From: Candidatus Tectimicrobiota bacterium
Lineage (GTDB): Bacteria > JACPUC01
NCBI GenBank assembly: GCA_016192455.1
Contig: JACPUC010000009.1
Location: forward strand, 66,886-130,885
Direction: 5' to 3'
Length of the DNA stretch: 64,000 nucleotides
The first letter of the stretch is position 1. Every line of letters starts with the position of its first letter. The notes beneath the pieces were generated by a model, which worked only from the letters and a program-made list of their open reading frames with translations, was not told where the DNA came from and did no database searches. The position numbers and the translations under genes are program-made. This document shows, piece by piece, positions 39,907 to 51,632 of the stretch.

Positions 39907-40884
39907 TTACCGGGCGCTGGCTGGAATCCTTTGCTCCTTGCAAATCTCCATGACCTGCAGCGCCACTTCGAGGGAGGCGAGGTCGTCCTCCATCGACACG
40001 GCATCCGCGCCGCCGTTCCGTGCCGCAAGGAGGAGGTACTGAATCTCCAGCTTCAGGGGGTTGTCCTTGTGGACGAAGACACGCTCGATGAGTGATTCCT
40101 GCCGGTACGTGAGCTCCTGCCGCGTCAGGATGTGCTGCGACGTTGCCTGGCGGTGAATGGTGATGTCCTGGTCGGTGTAGTTGAGGAAGACATAGGCGTC
40201 GCGCTCGGTGACGGCGAGGGTGCGGATCTTGTTCTGGGTGGCGCGGCTGGCCGTGACGTTGGCAACGCAGCCGTTGGCGAAGTGAAGCTGGGCGCTGGCG
40301 ATATCGAGCTGCGAGGAGAAGACCGAGCTGCCGAAGGCGTTAATGGACAGGAGAGGAGCATCAACGAGCTGCAGGATGATATCGAGGTCATGGATCATGA
40401 CATCGAGGATGACCCCATCATCCTGCACGCGGGAGACGAACGGTCCCAGGCGGCGCGACTCGATGAGCAGGGGTTCATGGACGATCTTCTTCAGCTCCTG
40501 CACGGCGCCGTTGAAGCGCTCCACGTGGCCGACGTGCATGACGACGCCGCGCTCCGCGGCGAGCTGGTAGAGCTCGCGCGCCTCCTCGAGCCTGGGGGTG
40601 ATCGGCTTCTCCACCAGCACGTGCACCCCATGCTGGAGGAAGGTTCGGGCCACGCTGTAGTGATGCTGGGTGGGAACCGCGACGCTCACCACATCCACCC
40701 GGTCGAGGAGGTCGTGGTAGTCGGCGTACGCCTTCGTCCCATACTTCGCAGCCACCTCGGCGGCCCGCGGCAGATTCGTGTCGGCAATCCCCACCAGGTC
40801 GACATCAAGGAGCTGGCTGTACACGCCGACGTGGTACTCTCCCATGTAGCCCACGCCAACGACTCCCGCGCGCAGTCGATCCAT
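39907..40884 (-). CDS. Gfo/Idh/MocA-family oxidoreductase in the lipid A cluster
   Basis: This 325-aa NAD(P)-dependent sugar oxidoreductase has the Rossmann motif AGVVGVGYMGEYH, the NAD-binding ADTNLPRAAEVA, VSVAVPTQHHYSVA, the EKP motif (HVLVEKPITPRLEEA), and MHVGHVERFNG. Relatives at this position between lpxA and lpxI/lpxB include GnnA, which oxidises UDP-GlcNAc at C3 for amide-linked lipid A. GnnA works with a DegT-type aminotransferase (GnnB), which is not in this window. Whether this protein is a GnnA is inference from position. It is 95 bp after lpxA and 105 bp before lpxI. Confidence 0.9.
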   Translation of the reverse strand: MDRLRAGVVGVGYMGEYHVGVYSQLLDVDLVGIADTNLPRAAEVAAKYGTKAYADYHDLLDRVDVVSVAVPTQHHYSVARTFLQHGVHVLVEKPITPRLEEARELYQLAAERGVVMHVGHVERFNGAVQELKKIVHEPLLIESRRLGPFVSRVQDDGVILDVMIHDLDIILQLVDAPLLSINAFGSSVFSSQLDIASAQLHFANGCVANVTASRATQNKIRTLAVTERDAYVFLNYTDQDITIHRQATSQHILTRQELTYRQESLIERVFVHKDNPLKLEIQYLLLAARNGGADAVSMEDDLASLEVALQVMEICKEQRIPASAR

Positions 40885-40979
40885 GCACTCCGTCTCCCCG
40901 CACTCCCAGGGGTGGTTCCGCGCTGCTCTCCCCGCTGCTCGGCAAAGCGCCGCCGCTGCCGAGGGGGGACGAGGCGCGC

Positions 40980-41750
40980 CTAGCGGCAGATGCCTCGCTC
41001 TGAAGCTGCGATGAAGTCAACGAGGTGGCAGACCTCGGCAGTGGGTTCACAGGAGGCCCGCACTGCGGCAAGCGCATCGCGGACGTTCTGCTTGGACCGG
41101 AAGAGGAGGCGAAACGCTTGCTTCAGCACGCGGCGCCGGTCCTCTCCGAGACCCCGCCGGAGCAGCCCAACCGTGTTCAGCCCCCGCACCACCGCCGGAC
41201 GCCCCTCGACGATGACGAAGGGCGGCACATCCTTGGTCACCCCTGATTGCCCGCTGACGAGCGCCAGGCGGCCGATGCGCACGAACTGGTGCACCCCGAC
41301 GAAGCCGGAGATGATTACTTCGGGCTCCACGACGACATGTCCCGACAGCCCGGCAAAGCTGGTGATCGTCACCTCGTCCCCAAGCTGGCAGTTGTGTCCC
41401 ACATGACAGCTTGCCATGAGGTAGGCGCCGGCGCCGATGCGGGTAGGCTCCGCCGCCGAGGTGGAGCGGTGCACCGTGACGTACTCGCGGATGACGCTTC
41501 CGCTGCCGATGACGAGTTGGGTCGGTTCCCCTTGGTACTTGCGATCCTGAGGCGGCCCCCCCAGCGCCGCGGCAGGACCTATTGTACATCCCGGCTCGAT
41601 GACTGTCCAGCCGTCGATGACGCTGTGGGCGAGGATCTGGCAGGCCGCGCCGAGACGCACATGGGGGCCGATGACGGCGTACGGCCCAACTTCGACCGTC
41701 GCCTCCAGCTCGGCGCCGGGCGCCACGATGGCTGTCGGATGAATGCCCAT
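40980..41750 (-). CDS. lpxA: UDP-N-acetylglucosamine acyltransferase
   Basis: LpxA adds the first hydroxyacyl chain to UDP-GlcNAc in lipid A synthesis. The 256-aa left-handed beta-helix protein starts IHPTAIVAPGAELEATVEVG. It has hexapeptide repeats, the catalytic His in ASCHVGHNCQLGDEV, and the C-terminal GLNTVGLLRRGLGEDRRRVLKQAFRLLF helical region. The ATG overlaps the fabZ stop by one base (TGATG), showing tight translational coupling. The neighbouring Gfo/Idh gene raises the question whether its substrate could be the 3-amino sugar nucleotide. Confidence 0.97.
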   Translation of the reverse strand: MGIHPTAIVAPGAELEATVEVGPYAVIGPHVRLGAACQILAHSVIDGWTVIEPGCTIGPAAALGGPPQDRKYQGEPTQLVIGSGSVIREYVTVHRSTSAAEPTRIGAGAYLMASCHVGHNCQLGDEVTITSFAGLSGHVVVEPEVIISGFVGVHQFVRIGRLALVSGQSGVTKDVPPFVIVEGRPAVVRGLNTVGLLRRGLGEDRRRVLKQAFRLLFRSKQNVRDALAAVRASCEPTAEVCHLVDFIAASERGICR

Positions 41751-42226
41751 CAGGAGCGCTCTGCTCTGAAGGAGGGAAGCGTGTCCTTCGTGACCATGGC
41801 GCTGAGGCCGGCCTCGGCGCAGAGCTGGCCGCCCACGCGCGCCTCGCCGTCGAACCACCAGAAATCGCGCCGCTGCTTGCGCATGGTGACGATGAGCTCG
41901 AGCCGGTCGCCGGGCAGCACGGGGGCGCGGAAGCGGGCGTGGTCGATGCCGGTGAAGTAGCAGAGCTTGCCCCGTTTCTCCTCCTCGCCATAGAGAGCCA
42001 GGATGCCGCCAGTCTGCGCCATGGCCTCGACGATGAGCACGCCGGGCATGACGGGATGACCGGGGAAATGCCCCTGGAAGTACGGCTCATTGAGACTGAC
42101 GTTCTTCACCCCGACGATGCGCGAGCCGGGCTCGAGCTCGATGACCTGGTCGACGAACAGAAAGGGGTAGCGGTGTGGCAGGAAGGTGTGGATGGCGCTG
42201 GCATCCAGGACCGCGGCTGGTTTCAC
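41750..42226 (-). CDS. fabZ: 3-hydroxyacyl-ACP dehydratase FabZ
   Basis: FabZ dehydrates 3-hydroxyacyl-ACP in fatty acid synthesis and competes with LpxA and LpxD for 3-hydroxyacyl chains. The 158-aa hot-dog-fold protein has [17 protein letters not shown], the catalytic His in [15 protein letters not shown], the Glu in [12 protein letters not shown], and [15 protein letters not shown]. The GTG start at 42226 overlaps the lpxD stop by 4 bases, and its own stop overlaps lpxA by 1 base. Confidence 0.97.
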   Translation of the reverse strand: MKPAAVLDASAIHTFLPHRYPFLFVDQVIELEPGSRIVGVKNVSLNEPYFQGHFPGHPVMPGVLIVEAMAQTGGILALYGEEEKRGKLCYFTGIDHARFRAPVLPGDRLELIVTMRKQRRDFWWFDGEARVGGQLCAEAGLSAMVTKDTLPSFRAERS

Positions 42227-43335
42227 GAGCTCCTCCCGGGCGCTCCCCGCTGCTGCTCGAGGTCTCGGAGGCGGTGTTCAAGGCTTTGGATGCGTCGGCG
42301 CAGCTCGGGCAGCCTGGGGATGATCTGGACTGCCTGCAGCCACTCCTTGTGGGGGAACGCCGGCACGCCGGCCACGCGCGCCCCCGGGGGCACGTCACGC
42401 ACGATCCCCGCTCCGCCCGCGGCCATTGCCCCATCGCCGATGGTGACGTGATCGCGCACCCCCACCTGTCCCGCCAGCACAACGTGGTGGCCGAGCCGGC
42501 AGCTTCCGGAAATGCCGACTTGGGCCACGAGCAGGGAGTGTGGACCAACCGTCACGTTATGCCCGATATGGACGTGGTTGTCGATCTTCGTGCCGCGGCC
42601 GATGCGCGTCGCCCCCTGGGTGGCCCGGTCGATGCAGACATTGGCGCCGATCTCCACGTCGTCTTCGATGATCACGGTCCCCAGTTGGGGGATCTTGACG
42701 TGCCTCCCCTCCTCATCCAGGACGTAGCCGAAGCCGTCGCTGCCGATGACGCTGCCGGCATGGATGGCGCAGTTCTGCCCGATCCGCACGCCATCGTAGA
42801 GGGTGACGTTGGCGTGCACGATGGTGCCGCCGCCGAGCTCCACGCCGGCGCCGACGTAGACGCCGGGGGCAACCAGACAGCGCGGTCCGATCCGGGCCTG
42901 GGGACCGACAAAGGCCAGGGGCATGACGGTGGCGCCGGCATCCACCTGGGCCTGCGCGTCCACCCAAGCGGCCGGCCACACCTCTGGCTCTTCGCGGCGC
43001 TCCCCGCCAGCCGCCGCCGATCCAGGAGGAGCAGCGAGCGCCCCCGAGCCCGGTTGCGGAAGAGGAGCCGGGTAGAGCCACGCCAGCAAGCGCGCATAAG
43101 CGAGGAGAGGGTTCGACACCGCCACGGCGGGCTTCCTCACCGCCAGGCCGGGAGGCACCAGGAGCGCCGCCGCGGGGCTCTTCTCGGCCTCTTCCAAATA
43201 GCGTTTGGCGGTGACGTAGGTGAGCTGGCCCGGCTCGACGAGGTCGAGCCGCGCCACGCCGGTGATGCAGACGTCGCCTCCGGAGAGGACTTCACCACCG
43301 AGTCGCTCGGCAATGTCGCGCAAACGATGCTGCAT
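42223..43335 (-). CDS. lpxD: UDP-3-O-acylglucosamine N-acyltransferase
   Basis: LpxD adds the N-linked hydroxyacyl chain in lipid A synthesis. The 370-aa protein has the N-terminal UDP-binding domain ([38 protein letters not shown]). A left-handed beta-helix follows with GSDGFGYV, and the catalytic His lies in [15 protein letters not shown]. Between them is an inserted Ala/Gly/Pro-rich linker of about 25 residues (around [20 protein letters not shown]) that most family members lack. A C-terminal coiled helix ends in [11 protein letters not shown] 43335 is chosen because the conserved protein starts there; it lies 154 bp after skp and overlaps fabZ. Confidence 0.96.
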   Translation of the reverse strand: MQHRLRDIAERLGGEVLSGGDVCITGVARLDLVEPGQLTYVTAKRYLEEAEKSPAAALLVPPGLAVRKPAVAVSNPLLAYARLLAWLYPAPLPQPGSGALAAPPGSAAAGGERREEPEVWPAAWVDAQAQVDAGATVMPLAFVGPQARIGPRCLVAPGVYVGAGVELGGGTIVHANVTLYDGVRIGQNCAIHAGSVIGSDGFGYVLDEEGRHVKIPQLGTVIIEDDVEIGANVCIDRATQGATRIGRGTKIDNHVHIGHNVTVGPHSLLVAQVGISGSCRLGHHVVLAGQVGVRDHVTIGDGAMAAGGAGIVRDVPPGARVAGVPAFPHKEWLQAVQIIPRLPELRRRIQSLEHRLRDLEQQRGAPGRSS

Positions 43336-43489
43336 GACGGGGATGGCGCCCACGGCAGGGCGCGATGTCACTCCATGACGATGAGGCTGAGAGGAGAGAG
43401 GCGCGCCGACAGGTTGGGCTGGGCGCGGCACGCCGTCGCGCAGGGTCGCATCTCCTCCCTTCCGTGCACCGCGGCGTCATGGGCAGGCG

Positions 43490-44149
43490 CTACTTCTGGC
43501 CCGGCTTGCTCTTCGTCGGGGGGGCGGCTGGTTTCTGCGGCGGTTTGTTGGCAGCCTCCTCCTTCATCCGGTCATAGGCGACGGTTACCTGCTCGGTGAG
43601 ATCGATCGCTTTGGTGAAATAGACGATGCTCTCCTTCGCTTCCAGGATGATGGTAAACCCCAGCCGTTCTCCCAGCCCTCTCGAAATCTGCATGATCTCG
43701 CGCGCCAGGCGCAGGTTCGTGTCGTTCTCTTCACGCCGCATGTCGTCGCGCGAATCAGCCACGAGCCGCCGCAGCTCGCGTCCTTCCTTCTGGAAGGTCT
43801 CCTCCCGCTCGCGCCGCACCGCGGCCGCCATGAGTGGGCCGCGCCGCTCCAACTCATCGCGGAGTTTCTGCAGCGCCTCCTGGCGCGTCTGGATGATCTG
43901 CTGCTTGTCGTTGAAGATGGCTTTCAATTGTTCGTAAGCCTGCTTGCCAGCAATGGAGCGCTCGATCACGCGCTGGAAATCCACCACCCCGATCTTCGGA
44001 GCGCTGCTCTGTCCCTGTGCGTAGGCGGGCAGGGAGAGTCTCCCCATACCAGCCAGCAGCAGGCAGGCGCCAAGTCCGAGCGTCACCCCCTGCGCCACCC
44101 GCGCGCGCACCCCAGCCACCAGCCTGGCTGTCACGTGGCATCCTCGCAT
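43490..44149 (-). CDS. skp: Skp/OmpH-family periplasmic chaperone
   Basis: Skp holds unfolded outer-membrane proteins in the periplasm before the Bam complex. The 219-aa protein has a long signal peptide ending near RLSLPAYAQ. IGVVDFQRVIERSIAGKQA follows, then a long charged coiled coil (about 75-150; QTRQEALQKLRDELERRG, REREETFQKEGRELRRL) and the C-terminal beta part FTIILEAKESIVYFT. The C-terminal tail is Lys/Pro-rich (PPQKPAAPPTKSKPGQK). It lies 88 bp after bamA, in the usual bamA-skp-lpxD order. The start at 44149 is the best-placed ATG before the signal peptide. Confidence 0.92.
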   Translation of the reverse strand: MRGCHVTARLVAGVRARVAQGVTLGLGACLLLAGMGRLSLPAYAQGQSSAPKIGVVDFQRVIERSIAGKQAYEQLKAIFNDKQQIIQTRQEALQKLRDELERRGPLMAAAVRREREETFQKEGRELRRLVADSRDDMRREENDTNLRLAREIMQISRGLGERLGFTIILEAKESIVYFTKAIDLTEQVTVAYDRMKEEAANKPPQKPAAPPTKSKPGQK

Positions 44150-44237
44150 TCGTGCTGCACTCCTTCGCGCCGCCTGGGAAGCTCCGGCGACGCACCTATT
44201 CTCCCACACCGGCGTTTGGCCGCTGCCGGCCAGCCGC

Positions 44238-46622
44238 TCAGAAGCCTCGCCCGAATTTGAAGTGAATCTCCGACGCGTCCTCGCCGTCGCGCTTATCAAG
44301 CTTCCAGCCCATCTCGAGCTGCACGGTACCCAACGGCGAGTCGAAGCGAACCCCCCCTCCCGCCGAGTACCGCAGGTCGCCGAAGTCCAAGGCTTTGCCG
44401 CCGCAAATGCGCTCACCTGAGCGCTTCAGATCGTCATCGTCGCAAAAGACATTGCCGGCGTCAACAAAAAGCAGCCCGCCGATCACCGGGATTCTCGGGA
44501 TGGGGAAGCGCACCTCACTGCTGAAGAGGAGCTCGGAGGTGCCGCCGAACGGTTCATCGTTGTCATCCTTGGGGCCGGCCTCGCGGAACTTGAACCCACG
44601 GAGGTTGTCGTTGCCGCCAAGGAAGTAGCGCTCGAAGACGGGCAGTTCGTCGCCATTGGTGGGTCTGGCGTAGCTCCCCCTGCCGCGCAGCATGAGGACC
44701 ACGGCTTTTTTCGGTTCCCCCGCATTCAGGATGGGGAAGAACCAGCGCGATTCGCCGCTGAGCTTGTAGAAGTGCGTGCCGCCGAGGGGGCCGGAGGTCT
44801 CGGCGGAGATGCGGTCGTAGGTGCCGCGCGTGGGGGCGAGCCGATTGTCGCGCGAATCCCAGGAGAGCGCGGGCGAAATGGCGCTGATGGTGAAATCCTT
44901 CTCAGCCTGGCGCCGCGCGAGGGCGGGGGCGTCGCTATCGACCTCGCTGATGGAGGTGTCCTCATAGCGGTAGCCCATCGAGGCGCGCAGGTTCTTCCAT
45001 ACCCGCCGCCCGAGCCGCACGTTGCCGCCGGTGGTATCCACGGTGAAGGTGTTGAACTCGTCCTCGCGCGCGAAGAGATCGAAGTTGAAGCTCACGTCGC
45101 GCCCCCACAGGTACGGTTCGGCGAAAGAGAAGACGAGGCTCTGGCGAATGGATGAGCGCGAGCCGCGCAGCGAGACGCTCTGGCCTTTACCGAGGAAGTT
45201 GCGCTCGGAGATGGCGGCCGAGAAGAGGACATTCTCCGTCGAACTGAAACCGACACCCCCGGAGATGCTGCCGGTTGACTGCTCCTGGACGCGCGTGACG
45301 ATATCCAGGACCTCCCGCTTCTCCGTGGGTTGGTTGTTGATCTCCACCTGGTCGAAGTAGCCCAAGCCGCGAATGCGTTGCTGGGCGGTCTGCAGGAGCT
45401 TGCCGTTGTAGAGATCCCCTTCCGCGAACGGAATCTCGCGCCGAATCACGTGGTCGCGGGTGCGATGATTGCCGCGCAAGAGGATGCGCCCGATATTGAC
45501 CACGATGCCGCGCTCAATGGTGTAGGTGAGGTTGACGAGGCGCTCCTGGTGATCCTGCTTCACGAGGGGTTGGACATCGGTGTAGGCGTAACCGACAACC
45601 GCATAGAGGTTGGTGAGGGTGATGATGTCCTTGCGAAGCTGGGAGCGGCTGAATACCCTGCCGGGTTTGAGCGTCAGCGGCGCCAGGAGCTGCTCGGTGC
45701 TGTACGGCTCCTGCCCCTGCACCTCAACAGTGCCGACGCGGTACTCTGGACCTTCCACAACATCGTAGTGGATGTGGATTTCGCGCTTCTCGCGGTTGTA
45801 GTCAACCTTGGCGTCACCCACCTGCGCCTGGATGTAACCGTAATCCTCGTAGGCCGCTTTCAGGCGCAGGCGGTCGACGTTCAGGGCGTCGCGACGGAAC
45901 TTGCCACTGCCGGTGATCACCGAGAGGAGGGATTTCTCCTTCAGGATCATACGCTTGCGCAGCAAGCGGCTGGAGAGATGCTCGTTGCCGCTGAAGGTGA
46001 TGGAGGTGACCTTGAGCTTCATCCCCTCGTCGATGGTGAAGCTGACGTCCACATCGCTGTCGTTGACCTTCTCCACGGCCGACGAAATCTCCGCAAAGAT
46101 GTACCCTTCCTCCTCATAGAGCTTCTTCATGTCGGTGATGGACTCTTGGAGGAGCTGCCGATTCATGACGGCTCGTTTGCTGACCTTGAGCCGTTCGCGC
46201 AGCTTCTCCTCGTCAATGTTCTTGTTCCCTTTGAAGTGGATGCCGCGGATAGTCGGCTGTTCCTCCACCACGAAGATGATCTTCAAGCCCCCCTCGAAAT
46301 CCTCCGTCTCGACGCGGACATCCTTGAAGAAGCGCAGACCGTAGATTTTGCGCAGGTCGTTGCGGATGGTGGTAACCGAGAAGCGTTCGCCAACTTTGCT
46401 GGAGACGTGGAACAGGATCGTGTCGCGCTCGACGCGGCGATTGCCGCGAACTTCGATGCTCTTCACGATGGGCAGCGGCGGGGAAGAGGCAAGCTGCGCC
46501 TCGGCATGGCCCGGCCCCCACCACCAGGTGAGAGCCATGGCACTGAGGAGAAGAAGACCTGCCTGCCCCCACGCGCACCACGTCGCTGCCGCTCCACTTC
46601 TCCATCGCGGCTTGTGGATCAT
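44238..46622 (-). CDS. bamA: Outer membrane protein assembly factor BamA
   Basis: BamA inserts beta-barrel proteins into the outer membrane. The 794-aa protein has an N-terminal hydrophobic export segment (about 15-42). Five POTRA domains follow (beginning VKSIEVRGNRRVERDTILFH; later YRVGTVEVQGQEPYSTEQLL and ERGIVVNIGRILLRGNHRTR), then a C-terminal Omp85 barrel with the conserved YFLGGNDNLRGF lid and a final strand ending in GRGF, whose terminal Phe is the usual barrel signal. ATG 46622 is the likely start; an ATG at 46712 would add 30 residues. It follows clpC after an intrinsic terminator, so it probably has its own promoter, and leads into skp, lpxD, fabZ and lpxA. Confidence 0.97.
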   Translation of the reverse strand: MIHKPRWRSGAAATWCAWGQAGLLLLSAMALTWWWGPGHAEAQLASSPPLPIVKSIEVRGNRRVERDTILFHVSSKVGERFSVTTIRNDLRKIYGLRFFKDVRVETEDFEGGLKIIFVVEEQPTIRGIHFKGNKNIDEEKLRERLKVSKRAVMNRQLLQESITDMKKLYEEEGYIFAEISSAVEKVNDSDVDVSFTIDEGMKLKVTSITFSGNEHLSSRLLRKRMILKEKSLLSVITGSGKFRRDALNVDRLRLKAAYEDYGYIQAQVGDAKVDYNREKREIHIHYDVVEGPEYRVGTVEVQGQEPYSTEQLLAPLTLKPGRVFSRSQLRKDIITLTNLYAVVGYAYTDVQPLVKQDHQERLVNLTYTIERGIVVNIGRILLRGNHRTRDHVIRREIPFAEGDLYNGKLLQTAQQRIRGLGYFDQVEINNQPTEKREVLDIVTRVQEQSTGSISGGVGFSSTENVLFSAAISERNFLGKGQSVSLRGSRSSIRQSLVFSFAEPYLWGRDVSFNFDLFAREDEFNTFTVDTTGGNVRLGRRVWKNLRASMGYRYEDTSISEVDSDAPALARRQAEKDFTISAISPALSWDSRDNRLAPTRGTYDRISAETSGPLGGTHFYKLSGESRWFFPILNAGEPKKAVVLMLRGRGSYARPTNGDELPVFERYFLGGNDNLRGFKFREAGPKDDNDEPFGGTSELLFSSEVRFPIPRIPVIGGLLFVDAGNVFCDDDDLKRSGERICGGKALDFGDLRYSAGGGVRFDSPLGTVQLEMGWKLDKRDGEDASEIHFKFGRGF

Positions 46623-46733
46623 GCCTGGCTTCTCAATTCCCTGGAATGATGTCAAGAATAACGCCGCTGCTGTAATGCCTTTCCTTGCGGAGGCTTCACA
46701 GGAGAGAGGCAACGCCTCCAGCGCTGGCAGTTC

Positions 46734-46771
46734 AAAAAAAAGCGCGAGTTGTTTACCACAAACCTCGCGCT
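46734..46771 (-). terminator. Intrinsic terminator of the lolD-clpC transcription unit
   Basis: On the minus strand AGCGCGAG and CTCGCGCT form a perfect 8-bp stem (46771-46741), with inner pairing TTGT/ACAA, followed by a run of eight T. It lies 80 bp after the clpC stop at 46852 and is a textbook rho-independent terminator. Confidence 0.88.
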
Positions 46772-46851
46772 AGTTCAAGGGAAATCAGCGCACCCCCTGA
46801 GGCCGCGCCGCGACTCCTTGGTCGTCGCCGGCCGCCTGGGGGGGGTGGCAC

Positions 46852-49291
<2,440 letters not shown>

Positions 49292-49299
<8 letters not shown>

Positions 49300-49993
49300 G
49301 TTTGCAATCCTCTCCGTCCGTCACGAGCCTTCCGTCCTTCAGCTCCACCACGCGATCCAGACTGGCGGCAAGCTGGTGATTATGCGTCACGACGATGAAG
49401 GTCTGGCCAAACTGTCGATTAAAACGCCGCAACAACTCACAAATTGCCCCGCCGGTGGTGCTGTCGAGATCCCCCGTCGGTTCATCAGCCAGCACGAGCT
49501 CTGGACGGTTCATGAGGGCCCGCGCAATGGCGACGCGCTGCTGCTCTCCCCCCGACAGCTCGCCGGCACGGTGGCGCAGCCGCTGCGAGAGACCCACGTA
49601 CTCCGCCACCTCCGCTGCCGTCCGGCGCGCCTGCGTCGCAACCGCGCGGCCAATCAGCGCCGGCATCATGATGTTCTCCAGAACAGTAAATTCCGGCAGC
49701 AGATAATGCAATTGAAAAATGAAGCCGAGATGCCGGTTGCGCAGCTCCGTCAGCTCGCCGTTGCTGCGATCCAGGAGAGAGGCGCCGTGAAACGTGAGGT
49801 TCCCCCCCGATGGCCGCTCGAGGGTGCCCAGGATGTGCAGGAGCGTGCTCTTGCCGGCGCCGCTGCTGCCCGTGATGCCGAGCATCTCCCCCGCCTGCAC
49901 CACCAGGTTGATGTCCCGTAGCACCGGCAGCATGGCCGTCCCCTGCTGGAACGACTTGTGCAAATTCTCTGCCACCAGCAGCGGCTTGCGAAC
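49292..49993 (-). CDS. lolD: Lipoprotein-releasing ABC transporter ATPase LolD (start codon unusual)
   Basis: LolD powers release of lipoproteins from the inner membrane to LolA. Conserved parts are KPLLVAENLHKSFQQGT, Walker A GSSGAGKST, the Q-loop in LGFIFQLHYLLPEFT, ABC signature LSGGEQQRVAIARAL, Walker B LVLADEPTGDLD and the switch His in VVTHNHQL. An ideal AGGAGG (50006-50001) sits 7 nt before a GTT codon at 49993, which would give a 233-residue protein, the usual LolD length. No ATG, GTG or TTG is at that place; the alternatives are GTG 49975 (clips the first strand) and GTG 50101 (overlaps the permease by 49 bp). The function is certain; the start is open. It overlaps clpC by 8 bp. Confidence 0.87.
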
Positions 49994-50052
49994 GGCTCCG
50001 CCTCCTCGGACGGCCGCGCGGCCGTTTCGCCGCGCCAGCCTTCCTCCGCCCC

Positions 50053-51375
50053 CTACTCGTAGCGCAGCACCTCCACCGGTTGCACGCGCGCCGCGCTCCA
50101 CGCCGGGTAGAGGGTGGCGATGAAGGTCAACCCGAGTGCTGCCACTGAGACTGTTATTAACATAAGAGGTTGCAGATCGAATGGCAAGGTATCGAGGAGA
50201 TACACCTCCGCCGGGAGGCGGATGTAGTGGTACGTCTGCAGGCTCCAGCCGATGAGCGAGCCGCCGAGCACGCCGAGGAGGGTTCCCAGCACGCCGATGA
50301 GCAGCCCCTGGAAGATGAAGATTTTCATGATGCTGCGGTGCGTTGCTCCCATCGACTTCAGGATGGCGATCTCCTTGCGCTTCTCCATCACCACCATGGT
50401 GAGCGTACTGATAATGTTGAACGCCGCCACCAGGACGATCATCACCAGGATGATGAACATGACGGTGCGCTCAAGCTGCAGCGCCGCGAAGAGGTTGCGG
50501 TTCATCTGCATCCAGTCGCGCGCCAGGTAGGGGGGAGCGAGCCGGGCGTTGATGCGCCGGGCGACGCGATCGGCGTGGTAGACGTCGGCGACGCGCACCT
50601 CGACCCCGCTCACGAGGTCATCCAGATCGAAAAAGCGCTGGGCATTCCGCAGATTGATGAAGGCCAGGCTGTTGTCGTACTCGAAGAGGCCCGTCTGGAA
50701 GATGCCGGCGACGCGGAAGGCGCGCAGCTTCGGCACGCTCCCCATGGGGGTCGCCTCGCCCAGCGGCGAGACCACGTTGACCTTCTGCCCGAGGCCGACG
50801 GCCAGGGTGCGCGCCAGCTCCTTGCCGAGGATGATCGCCTCCGGGGTTGGCGCGGCGCCGCGTCCACTTGGCGGGGGGACGCCCTCCGCCGACGCGCTTT
50901 GCGACGCGCCAGCGTCGGTTCCCCGCCCCGCCTCCGGCGCTGGGGCGTTCAGCTCCTGCAAGCTCCCTTCCCGCATCATCCGTTCGAAGCTCGTCAAGCG
51001 GCCGAAGCGCTGCGGGTCAATGCCGCGCAGGATCACGCCGGTGACGCTCCGCTCGCTCGTCAGCAGCACCTGGCTGACGACGAACGGCTCGGCCTCCACC
51101 ACCCCCGGCACCTGGCGCAGTTGCTCGAGAAGCCGCTCCTTCTCCTCCACGGGGCGTTGATCGTGGCGCAGCACGATGATGTGGGGGTTGGCCCCCAGAA
51201 TCTTGCCGCGCAGGTCGCTCTCGAAGCCCCCCATCACCCCGAGGACGACGATGAGCGCCATCACCCCCAGGGTCACGCCGCCGATGGAGATCCAGGTGCT
51301 GAGCGAGATGAAGGCCTCGTGCCGCTTGGCCCGCAGGTAGCGCCAACTGATCCGTACTTCATACGGGAAGGGCAT
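50053..51375 (-). CDS. Lipoprotein-releasing ABC transporter permease (LolC/LolE family)
   Basis: This 440-aa FtsX-fold permease extracts lipoproteins from the inner membrane with LolD. It has an N-terminal helix (FISLSTWISIGGVTLGVMAL with VVLGVMGGFE), a large periplasmic domain, and three C-terminal helices (TVMFIILVMIVLVAAFNIIS; FIFQGLLIGVLGTLLGVLGG; MLITVSVAALGLTFIATLYP), ending YPAWSAARVQPVEVLRYE. It is the only such permease here, so it may work as a homodimer (LolF-like) rather than a LolC/LolE pair. The periplasmic domain holds an Ala/Ser/Gly/Pro-rich insert of about 45 residues (PEAGRGTDAGASQSASAEGV), missing in most relatives. It lies directly upstream of lolD. Confidence 0.94.
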   Translation of the reverse strand: MPFPYEVRISWRYLRAKRHEAFISLSTWISIGGVTLGVMALIVVLGVMGGFESDLRGKILGANPHIIVLRHDQRPVEEKERLLEQLRQVPGVVEAEPFVVSQVLLTSERSVTGVILRGIDPQRFGRLTSFERMMREGSLQELNAPAPEAGRGTDAGASQSASAEGVPPPSGRGAAPTPEAIILGKELARTLAVGLGQKVNVVSPLGEATPMGSVPKLRAFRVAGIFQTGLFEYDNSLAFINLRNAQRFFDLDDLVSGVEVRVADVYHADRVARRINARLAPPYLARDWMQMNRNLFAALQLERTVMFIILVMIVLVAAFNIISTLTMVVMEKRKEIAILKSMGATHRSIMKIFIFQGLLIGVLGTLLGVLGGSLIGWSLQTYHYIRLPAEVYLLDTLPFDLQPLMLITVSVAALGLTFIATLYPAWSAARVQPVEVLRYE

Positions 51376-51632
51376 GCGTGCGTCTCAATCGGCGCGCCGG
51401 AGGGATCGTGCCGGAGCGCCGCGGCTGGAGTCGTAGGCGGGGCGCCGGGGCCAGGGGCTGCCCCCTCTGGGTTCTGGTCGAGGTTTGGCGCACGCTGATG
51501 CGGAGACGAATGGTTGTGCCGGGGAGGGGAGGGTCGTCGCAGACGGCTGGCGCATGATCCTGCCCACCGGAGCACGCCTGCCGATCCTCGCCTGCGCAGG
51601 CGGAGGGTACAACCCGAAGTCGGCAGGATGCA

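Noticed and set aside
43490-44416. Longer Skp starting at 44416
   Set aside because: The extra 89 residues overlap the 3' end of bamA and precede a normal signal peptide; ATG 44149 is the sensible start.
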